A DNA stretch of 64,000 nt from Watersipora subatra (Eukaryota > Bryozoa > Gymnolaemata > Cheilostomatida > Watersiporidae), in assembly GCF_963576615.1 (NCBI RefSeq), contig NC_088708.1:68344672-68408671 (forward strand), read 5' to 3'. Of this stretch, positions 26,001-35,100 are shown in pieces (position 1 is the stretch's first letter; each line of letters begins with the position of its first letter). Position numbers and translations under genes: made by a program. Under the pieces are notes generated by a model that did no database searches, was not told the DNA's origin, and saw only the letters and a program-made list of their open reading frames with translations.

Positions 26001-29000
26001 GAGAACTCAACAAAGCAGTATGGGTCTTGACCAGGCTGTAAGTTATATATAAATTAACTTATAGCAAATAGTAGCAAAAAGAGCTGACAATCTTAAGTAT
26101 CATCCACACACATTGCATAACTCTATTAGAGTGTATGTTCGAGTAGCTTCATCGCTATGTTATTACAATGAAAAGCGTGCAACTTTACACCGTAGTAATA
26201 GAGCCACATGTTTGGCAATTAATTTTCAACAAGTTTTTTTGTCGGATTTGCGTGGAAACTAAAATCAGTTTAAAGCCATCGAATGTCAGAAACTTTTGTT
26301 TAAAATGTTTCAGAAACCTTTGTTTTAAATAATGTTACAGAAACATTGGTGATAGTTAAAAAAATCGAATTCGAATTTGCATGTTCGAACTTCCTAAATT
26401 CTTACAATCACAAAACCAATTAGTCCTTATTTGTAAATTTTAATAAAAATCAGCAAATCAGCAATTCACCACTACCTTTGGATAAATATTCTGACGAGAA
26501 TTTGATGTTCAACTAGCTGACACGAGATGTCTGCTACACGCCGTTTTCAAATTTTACTAGACTGCTAAATTTATAAGAACAAAATCTGGTGAAGTTCACA
26601 TAATCCGAAGCAGTTCCAATGGACTTTTATAAATTACTTGCAACCGCTTCTTTGCTCTTGCAACGTTGTCAATCCTGATCACTTTGCAAGTCTTCTAGGA
26701 TCAAGGTTTGCACTTTCAACATGCAACTTGCCCCAAACAAATCTACCACAACTAGCAATCACACTATTGAGTGTTTAGGTTTAATGTGTGCAAACATTGT
26801 TTGTTTAGCCAATTATTGGAAATTTTAGCGTACTAACAAATCATCCATCTTATTTCGCAACGTTCAACCAGAAAGCTTTCAGCAGGTGTAGCAGCACAAA
26901 CAAAATTCATTGCTCAAAGAAACTGCTAAGTAAACTGAAAACGATTCAAAATGACAGAGTTGATACTTTTTATTTGAGAATAAAAATGGCTGCTTGCAGC
27001 AAATACTTCAATGAAATCGTCATACAAGCTCATAGTAGAGATGGTAATAATGACTGGTCATCCCCGGAAATAACGTGTTCAATGATCTTGTAGAAACTAC
27101 TCGTGTTGTCAACTAATTTTGGTGACAAGTCATAAGTGCTTTCAACATGCGTATGGGAAGACCTAACGCGTGATCTACTGCGAGACTCAAATAATCTATA
27201 TATGTTATTAATCGTAGTGAAAATTCGACTAGGTATTTGCTCACAGGAAGGATTATTAACATCCATTATCGCTACTGCTAGGAATACTTACCTACACAGA
27301 AAAAATTAGCAAAATGACTAGATGCGTATTTATTTACAAAGGTCAGCTTTTGAACTACAGTAGCAATACTGTAAAACAACTATAATTGATATTACATGTA
27401 ATTTGCGTAGCAAGTAAGCTGTTTATATAAATAAAATTGTCTGAAGCATTATGAGCATTTGGCCTGTTCAAGGCTGAGCGGTGCTAGCTTCCAATGTTTT
27501 TATTTACTCAAACATGTACGTGATGCTAACTACTTTGTAGACATGTGTCATAATTGTTTGCTTTGTACTGCTCAGAGGAATCATTAATATGAAAAACTTC
27601 CACTGAGTGATAAAGCATCAAGTGATACCATTTGCTGAGCAGGGTTGGCTCAGCAAATGATCAAATGATGTTTAAAATCAAATAATGTTTAAAATCAAAT
27701 GATTTAAAACATCCTAAAAAATCACGCTTTATGATTTTTTTGATTTTTCCATGTTAAAGGCTGTGATTTAAATCATCCTAAAATACCATGTTTGATTTAT
27801 TATCTTCAGAACTTTCCCATCTCAAAGACTGACCCCCAAAAAATGTGACTTATAGAGGGTCTACTGTGAATATGAACTGCACAACTTGGTCAAAACTTTT
27901 AATAAATTAAAGTGATGCTTTGTTTACAGTGATGCAAGTTGTTTTGTTACGTTGCTAATGTTTTCATGTGGCACACTTCAACAAAATATAAAATAGTATG
28001 TTAGCAGCTATGAAAAAAGCTTGTAATTAATGTTTTTAAAAAAATCCAATTTAAATAAAAAAAATCTCATTTTTTTTATTTTTTCCAACCCTGTTGCTGA
28101 GATTTCAGAGAAGCCTTGGACTAAGCTGACCAATTAACGGTTAATTGACAGTATTGTAAAATTACGTGTTGAGACCAATATAATTATGATCTTTTGCTTT
28201 TCAGCGTGCATTTCCCTTTTGGAAGATCATAAACCAGTTTGAGACAAAAAAACATGTCATGTATGCTTCTAGCTCTGACATGAGGCCATCATTTTTTCGG
28301 CAAAACAAAAAAATATATGATGACAACACCGATAGTTAGTCGAAGTGTGAACGTGAGATAAGCATTTACCGTACTTTTCGGACTATAAACCGTACCCCTA
28401 TTTAAGCCGCATCTGCTTTATTTTCCAAAAACGATAATAAAACAATACATAGGCCGCACCTTTGTATAGGCCGCAGAACTCAGGACGGTGCTTTTTAACA
28501 CAGCAGCAACTCTCCGGTTTAAAACAGAACAGTACCTAACGGCACTGTTTCGTATTAACCGACGCTTTTTAACCTAGTTCCTAACGGAACAGTACTGCTA
28601 GGCATTGTTTCGTATTTTTCTTTCACGGCTTGAGGTACACTAACCGGAGATTCTGGTTAATGCGCCCTAGGGATGAAAGAAAAAGCCACAGAATAGCCGC
28701 ACCCTTAGGCCTATATAAGCCGCATGGCTCAAATCATCAGAAAAAAGTAGCAGCTAATAGTCCGAAAAGTATGGTATGTTGGCCGCCACTGTTACATTTT
28801 CACATCTAGTCGCTATGACAACAAGGCAGATAATTATAACGCAGTGTCAAAGCAGATTCTACAAGTACCGAAGAAATATGTGTTGCTGTTGCTTTTATGT
28901 AACAAATATACTTTTGAGCAGCGGTGATAGAACGACACCAATAGACTTGCGCATACATCTTGTGGAGTGCACTAGCAAAAAACTTCTCCTTCACACAGAA

Positions 29001-31568
29001 TGCGAAATTTAAAAAACTTGCCCGTAAAAATTAGCTAGTCTCAGAATTCATTCATTCAAAACACAGTTCCACATGCTCTGCTTCATGAATAAAATGAGGA
29101 TTTATAGAATTTATAGATAATCTAGTTGGAAAACAAAAGGGTTTAATCTGTTTCAATCCGTTTTTTCTGTCGATATTTTGCAAATTACAAAATATTCTGT
29201 CCATTTTCACGACTTGAAAATGTTGATAAAACCTGGCATTTGTTCGGAATTAGGCAAAAATATTGTTCAAACACCAACTTGTAATGTTATCTGCAGCTGT
29301 TAACGAAATAAAAATTTGTGCTATCAATTAACCTTTAAGAAAGATGAAGAACTCGTTTATCCATTTTCATTTATTACAGTTGCCTTTATGCTGTGTGCAA
29401 TTACCTAAAGATTTTAGTGTTACGTTTTTGGGCTGTGAAACAAATTAAATAAAGTAGTGTGCATTCTCCAGTTAATATTTGCGCCAAAATTGAAATTTTC
29501 GGATATACAGATAAACTGGGAACAAATCATGTTTGTACGGTATCTTTAACACAAACTATCATCAATTTTTTTCTAAGAACTGTCCAAAAAAACTGCAATG
29601 ATAATCTAGCTATGTGCAAACTCCCTAAATAGTCTATAATACTATTTAAAGTTTTGCGGCAGCTATTATAGGTGTATAGGTGAGCAGAACTTTTGAGCAA
29701 CAGCCAATTTAAAATATTTCTTTCAATGGCTAAATGCATTATTTAATCATATCATTCTTGTACTATTTGCTTTTGCAAAGGCTAACTAAATTTATTTTTA
29801 TGTTATAAACATGGGAGGATGTTGTTAACAGTGTTATGATTATTCATATGCCTAATTAACGGTGTATTAAATGACGAATTTGATGCTAGCATGCTAAAGA
29901 AAATTAGCATAAAACCATCTCCCACCTACTGCCACAGCTGAACCTATGATGACGCTTTTATGTAGTATAATTTGATTGGCGTGAATAACAATTCAACTAT
30001 TACTTACATAAAGATGAAAGCAAGTTGTGGACAACTTCAACAGGTATTAACTATTTTTAAAACATGCTAAAATTTTTCATCGCTACAATAGTTTACTTTC
30101 TTGTTATTCTAATAGCCAAAGCTTCAACAAGGGGAAAGTAGCTCATCCTGGCCTTACCGCCAGCTGAAGTCGGTAAATAATGACCTAAATGTGATAAAGC
30201 AGGTAAAATATACTACAAACAACAGTTTTCACATGATAAATGATATGTGAAGTTGGCTGATAATTAATTCGCTCTATTTTAGACAAAATAATTTTAGATG
30301 AATTTCATTTTCAAGCTCAATCGGTGGTAATTAGTGGGTCGATCTTAACAAAGTTGTGATCATAGATATCAAATTATCAAATAAATATTAATTTGGCTAA
30401 TCCATTGTTTAGCTAGTGTTCTGATAAACAAACAATATTGTTGCAATGCGCTTACACTCGGCAATAATCATGACGAAACTAGACAGAATCAATGAGGTTA
30501 ATGCAAGCATAGGATCAAAAAGCAATTTACAAATTTGCTATAAATCCCTTTTTTTATTATTAAGCTACTATATTACCTATAATATCTAAAACTGTCTGGT
30601 CAAACGCAAGAAACAGCAGCCTACATACCTCATATATCATCTTGCAGCCCATGCATGTTCCCATTTGGCCAAAGAGTATTCCCATAAAACTCTCAGTAAT
30701 TTGATGGCTGAGATTGCCGACATACCTACAAAACAGTTGAGAATACAATATTCAAGTTAGCTCAAACCTCTTCCGCTGATATCCGTTGCATATACTTACT
30801 ATTGCACAATTCAACAGTCAAACTGGTAGGTATTCTGAATACATTATTCAGCAGGCAAACTATTTCAGTAGTGCAGCCAAACACAATACAATGTTTGCAC
30901 CGGGTAGTACAGCTCTGGATCTCTCTTGCTCTAGTCACACTACAGAGTAGTAAAGAAAGTAATAGAGTAATAAGTAGTAATGATGATGCGTAAATATTTT
31001 ACCAGGTTCGACAAGGTGACTACTACAGTTACGTTTTCTGGGGCGGCTACAAAAGACATACATCAAGTTGTTTACCATCAGTGAATAATTATGGACAAGC
31101 TATAAGCATAAGTTATTCATCGACTCGCACTACAAACAATCTATCTGCAAAGGTGTCATGAAAAGCATTACAAAATTCTGATCAGTGATATTAAATCATC
31201 ACAAATCAAGCAAAAAACGTATAATTGTTTATTGGAATAGTGCAATCAGATATGTCTGATAAAATATGCTATTAATCTAGCACATGAGTAAACGGAGTCA
31301 TTTCAACTTCAAACTGGTAATTGTTTCAGAAAGCATACAATTTGATTATGACTATCAAGTAAAGCAACAACTAAAACCCCACCTTAAAATTTGATGATGC
31401 AACAAAATTAATGAAATGATTTAAATTATAGCAAGTATCAATCCAATGCCCACGTTTACCTATTTTAAATTAACCAGATATCGTGTTGGCTACTGCTGCT
31501 TCAATAAAAAAATACTATTATAGATGAGTTTCAACATGATTTACTCACAGTGTTCTCGATTCCGACAT
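14071..31568 (-). CDS. TIA1: TIA1/TIAL1 (TIAR) RNA-binding protein, complete, 11 coding exons
   Basis: Minus-strand exons: 31568-31549, 30725-30629, 26035-25940, 25827-25749, 25141-25054, 24766-24691, 23574-23367, 20819-20735, 16703-16499, 14523-14315, 14095-14071. All phases agree; total 395 residues, close to vertebrate TIA1/TIAR. RRM1 (about 6-80) has LYVGNL and [11 protein letters not shown]2 (about 99-175) has IFCGDL and GYGFISF. RRM3 (about 211-283) has VYIGGI and GFAFVRL. RRM2 ends in the family signature [12 protein letters not shown]. Residues 319-387 are a prion-like Q/W/G-rich tail with repeated WGQQQ. The family binds U-rich RNA, promotes use of weak U-rich-flanked 5' splice sites, represses translation and nucleates stress granules. 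The last intron is unusual (separate entry). Invertebrates usually have one TIA1/TIAR gene, so the symbol is approximate. Confidence 0.95.
14096..14314 (-). promoter_or_regulatory. TIA1: Stop-free, frame-keeping last intron of the TIA1 gene with U-run after a weak donor
   Basis: The intron is 219 nt (73 codons) and contains no in-frame stop, so splicing and retention both end at the same stop codon, in the residues NYSNYNY. The donor is GTGCGA, a weak match to GTRAGT. It is followed at once by a U-rich tract (minus strand of 14309-14291, with a run of seven U). Retention would insert a hydrophobic 73-residue segment after the Q-rich tail (468 residues in total). Confidence 0.65.
14927..15816. 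mobile_element. TTAA-flanked long-TIR element, copy B
   Basis: It is 890 bp, in intron 9 of the TIA1-like gene. Both ends read TTAAAGGTTGACTTGC and its complement. The inverted ends match for about 135 bp. The interior resembles copies A and E, in the same internal orientation. Confidence 0.9.
16915..17440. repeat. Possible MITE with GGCGCC-containing ends
   Basis: A left segment, CTCTGTTTGAACGGCGCC, and short repeats GCCTTTATTTGA, GTCACCTCCATTTGA face a segment near 17385-17435 with CAACGGCGCCCTCTTTTTGA and ACACCAGTATAGAGG. The symmetry is imperfect and no target duplication was fixed. It lies in intron 8 of the TIA1-like gene. Confidence 0.3.
17971..19422 (-). mobile_element. Tigger/pogo-like DNA transposon relic (family B, copy 1)
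   Basis: Terminal inverted repeats CAGTGAAACATGGATAACTC and GAGTTATCCATGTTTCACTG are flanked by TA on each side (17971-17972 and 19421-19422), as expected for Tc1/mariner/pogo elements. A minus-strand frame at 18950-18582 matches a CENP-B-type helix-turn-helix segment ([13 protein letters not shown] ... [20 protein letters not shown] ... KANKFL). The DDE catalytic part is missing. A foldback element sits inside at 18167-18433. The insertion is in intron 8 of the TIA1-like gene. Confidence 0.85.
18167..18433. repeat. Foldback (hairpin) element, copy 1
   Basis: The arms include GTGATGTGACTGCCAGAA / CTTGTCAGTCACATCACC and AGATTAAAATTGGCAAAA / TTTTGCCAATTTTAATCT, with GGTTAAAACGCTC near the middle. 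Related copies lie at 24235-24430 and 56722-56945. Confidence 0.75.
20937..21640. mobile_element. TTAA-flanked long-TIR element, copy C, truncated
   Basis: It starts TTAAAGGTTGACTTGC and follows the family consensus, in the internal orientation of copy D, for about 690 bp. It stops after the segment resembling ACGTGTCAAAACA and lacks the right terminal repeat. It lies in intron 7 of the TIA1-like gene. Confidence 0.8.
21845..23128 (-). mobile_element. Tigger/pogo-like element, family A, copy 1, internally deleted
   Basis: TIRs CAGTCATACTTCGACTTACG and the inverse of CAGTAATACTTCAACTTACG are flanked by TA. On the minus strand, 23105-22707 encodes an N-terminal part: a [12 protein letters not shown] frame and, after a disruption, a psq-type helix-turn-helix ([14 protein letters not shown] ... 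[11 protein letters not shown]). At 22481-22251 a C-terminal tail with [17 protein letters not shown] follows. The catalytic core between them is gone, so the copy is non-autonomous. It lies in intron 7 of the TIA1-like gene. Confidence 0.85.
23870..24619. mobile_element. Tigger/pogo-like element, family B, copy 2 (short, non-autonomous)
   Basis: Ends CAGTCAAACTCGGATAACTC and GAGTTATCCGAGTTTGCCTG are flanked by TA. Subterminal blocks with GGTTAACTCGAACGGATTTG and CTCTGATAACTCGAACAC match the copy at 17971-19422. There is no coding part. A half-preserved foldback element lies inside at 24235-24430. It occupies most of intron 6 of the TIA1-like gene. Confidence 0.85.
24235..24430. repeat. Foldback element, copy 2 (left arm shortened)
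   Basis: It has ATCGGCAAAATTGATC facing ATCAAGTTTTGCCAATTTTA, then GTCCTGGCAGTCACATCACC as in the other copies. The outer left arm is missing. Confidence 0.7.
27632..28101. mobile_element. hAT-type MITE with 8-bp target duplication
   Basis: Perfect direct repeats TTGCTGAG (27632-27639 and 28094-28101) flank a 454-bp element with ends CAGGGTTGG and CCAACCCTG. The interior is AT-rich, with many TGATTTAAAATCA-like inverted motifs. An 8-bp duplication and CAGGG termini are typical of hAT elements. There is no coding part. Confidence 0.9.
28367..28776 (+). mobile_element. ~410-bp MITE, CTTTTCGGACTAT-end family, copy 2
   Basis: TIRs TACCGTACTTTTCGGACTAT and ATAGTCCGAAAAGTATGGTA are both intact except for one base. 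The interior matches 2040-2442 in inverse orientation. The target duplication is not clear. It lies in intron 2 of the TIA1-like gene. Confidence 0.85.
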
Positions 31569-32153
31569 GATGGCACTTGAAGTATTGTTGGAATATATGA
31601 GAAAAATTGTGAAACAAGTACACTGCAACAATAGTAAATCAGGGGCGCTCGTTTCAATAAAATGGCCGCCAGCTACAAAAAGAAATTAGTAACCCATTTT
31701 GTATACGGCTGCGGAACGACTTTGTCCGATTTTAAAACCGGCCTCGCAGATTGTTTCAGTTCTAGGAGGCTATGGCATAGAACTGTGCTGAAGATACGTT
31801 GTTTTTATCAGTAACAAGTCAACGTATAATTTTGGGGAGCACATTTATAAACGAGTTACAGTTGAGCAAAATTCTACGTCTATGGCATGTTTTTTATATC
31901 GTGAATGTAGAGTTTAAAGTAGAGGAGTTGTCTCTCTTCTGCTTATGTTTTCTTTACTGTTGCGCCGCAACATGCATCATGGCAGAATACATCGCTATTC
32001 GCTCGAAGTCGGTATGTACATGTACAAGTATTTAGATCGACAGTGAAAGCGAAATATTGTGGCCTGAGCTGCTAAATGGTGTTTAACAAGTTTATCGCGT
32101 TTTATAAATTGAATTAAATCATTGTTTTACTTAGCTTTTATTTAGCTGGAACA
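31569..32153. promoter_or_regulatory. Head-to-head promoter region, TIA1 (minus) and coiled-coil gene (plus)
   Basis: The two start codons are 585 bp apart and point away from each other. The region has an ATGGCCGCC block (31662-31670) but no clear TATA box on either side. A candidate leader exon for the plus gene contains ATG at 31979 and donors GTATGT (after 32011) and GTATTT (after 32027). The acceptor before 32146 is TTTATTTAG. Confidence 0.55.
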
Positions 32154-35100
32154 ATGAAGACTGGTTCCACAGATTCACCATCTTCACTGAACTCGTTCTC
32201 AACAAGCAGTGTTGCTGCTAGAAAAGATGATAGGCCCAAGTAAGTAAAGAATGTTGTACAAGTTTAAAAGTGCAATCATAATCGTTTGCTAATTTATTAT
32301 TTTAGTAAGGGTGTCTAACAAATACTCAGTTTGACTTATTTGACAGTTTTAACCATGATCAGATGTAAGCGACTGAATATGATTTGTAACCAGTATGCAA
32401 ATGGTTACGCATAATCCAGTACGCATAATGCTTTTTCATATTTTAACAGGTCAACTCCATCTAATCGTTTTCGAGTTGCATATACAAGCAATACTAGTCA
32501 GCAAAGGCCTAAGACCGCATCTCTTATATACCAGAAGTGGGTATAGCATTATAACACATCACTTGATGGTTTGAGTATTTATGCTTTTATTATTAAACAA
32601 GTGGTTATTTATTTTTATAGCAAAACACTGTTTTGTGCCACTGTATTATTTAATTGATTCAAGTTCAGTTAACCAAATTTATACCACTGCTTGTCATTCA
32701 GGTATCGTTGACCACAATACGAAAATGGTAAAGGATTTACATTATTCGTGATTTTTGACTTTTGTTAGTAGGTAAATAATAACCAGCTGCAGTCAAGTAC
32801 ATCTATTTGTATGTTGCTGCAATTTTAGTTGTTCGAGGCTAGGAGAAGTTGAAAGGGAAAGTGTACGACAGCACAAGTTCAAATCTCATCTTCCTGCAAG
32901 GCATGAAAAGCCCTCACCATGGCAGGCCCAGTTAGAGGTCCGGGAAATCTGTTTGCTAGCCATTAGCTTGTACTTTTAATGTTAGGTTTGTGTTTGGCTA
33001 GTACCAACATATTAACAGCTATAAACTGTTTGCTTTCAAAGAATTAAAGAGTTCAAAGCCAATGCGCCATATATAGTATATGCGCTAGACTCCCCAAGCT
33101 CTGTCGAATGCTATATTTTATATAAAAAAGGATAAGCTAAAATATTATAGCATAAATAAAGAGGGTAGATTAAAATAAAAAACCCATCTATAACCATTAC
33201 ACTGGGAATTGTTGATATAATAGAAGTCTACAAAGTTAGCTCACTGATGCTGGTAATGTCTAATAAATATTTACATACGGTAGAAAAATTAGCTATTCCA
33301 TAGCAACAGTTCTCTGTATTTTACTTGCACTGTATAGTGTTGTTCTAGTGTTCTTAACATCAATATTATAGTGCGCCATATTGAATTCAAAATTATGGAA
33401 TTTTGATCTATTGTACTGACAGAGTTTGATACCTCAAGTGTGAATGGTAACTAATCCTTTTGTGTACACGCCATCTTGAAGCTTTCAACTTTATTTGTGA
33501 TTATGTTGTGCTGAATATTGCTTTGATAGTGTGCTGGTACTATAACACTTGTGATAAGTTGCTTCTAGACACACTAAAGCTTGTACACCAAAAGGCGAGC
33601 CACCTAAACCTATTCACCTGCTGCGCGTTTGCTAGCCCTCACCTCTCTTACGCCTCTGCACCCTATTTTAGTTTGAACGCCTCCCTTCTCGTAAAGCTAA
33701 CCTTCTAATTGCTGATGTAAGTACAGTAACGCTCAATTCCCTTTTGTAAAAATATTTTATAGAAGCAGATGTTATATACATGATTGCTATTACGTATAGA
33801 GAATAATCAGAGTTGGAAAAATTCATGATTTTTTTTTTAAATTGTTTTTTCAATTTAATCAATTTTTCGATGCTAGATTCTTTTAGTAAATTTGATTTTT
33901 TCACTCATGTTTGCTAAAACAGGTTTTTTGAGTGTGGTATTACACATAAGGTTGCTGTATGTTACAACCCACTTTTATGTATTAGTTCCTTACTTGCTTT
34001 AATTTGACAGGTTCTTATATATCTTAGATTTAACACTCATATACAAAAATAATGTGCAAACTACATGTAAGTTAGTGGAGTAGAGATACTAGCAGTTTTA
34101 CACGAAGTACGAATGACAGCCTAAAACATCAAAAGGCACTATGAAACATTTAAGCACATTCTTGGTGTGGTCGACGCAGTTGATCATGCGAAATATAAAA
34201 AGCAGTCAACCGGTTTTTTCAGTACTGAGCTGGTTTTTATTTTCAAATGAACGAAACTAAATGTAGAGAATACTCTTTCAATGCTTGCACTTCAGATGAT
34301 TGCAGTAAAGAGTTTGATGCTATAATGTCATTAACAGAGTAGTGAGGAAAAATCATACTTACTAGTTACAGTTTGTACCCACAATTATCCTGTTTGGAGG
34401 TTTACCGAATAAACTCATAGGTCTTAACTTCAAAGGTCCTTCTGTAGTATTGTACTACACATGCAGTCAATTATCTCCATCACACTTGATAATTCACAAC
34501 AGAGGAGTGTTTACAGATTAGTTACACTCACATCAAAACTAGATTGTTTGTCAACAAACATCCATGTTTGCTGAATTATAAAAAAGCAAAGATTTTTTTT
34601 CGTAAATTTGTGATTTAAATCATTTGATTTTTTCATGATAACACTGAGAATAATATTAACTACTCCAATTATTACGACTCAATTAATATAATTATAATAA
34701 CACTGCATGAGTGTAATATAATATCATTTGGTGTATAAATACAAATCATTTGGTGTATAAATACAGAATGGGTACAGAATAGTCATGTCACATTTAGTTA
34801 GATTTTTTTTAACACTTAAAAAAAGTTGAGCCGCTACTGCAATGGCAATCCAAAACCTATTACTTATGATTTATATATATATACAATAAGGTATAGAATA
34901 AAAGTCAGCATAAAGAGCTCGATACTAAAGTTGAGCTTACTATAAATTTGGTAAAAAATTTATTAAAATTTGACGAAACATGTATGTGGTATATATATAT
35001 ACAAATGTATATATAAATATATATCATAGGTAATAGGTTTTGGATTCTCATTGCAGTAACGGCTCTATATATAACGGTATATAACAGTAACGATATATAT

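Larger units (their letters stand above)
26036..30628. other. TIA1: Intron 2 of the TIA1-like gene
   Basis: This 4.6-kb intron holds the hAT-type MITE (27632-28101) and the CTTTTCGGACTAT-end MITE (28367-28776). Outside them I see only short frames and AT-rich sequence. Confidence 0.6.

Noticed and set aside
31662-31670. YY1 binding site in the shared promoter
   Set aside because: ATGGCCGCC is near but not equal to the usual ATGGCGGC core, so I do not call it.
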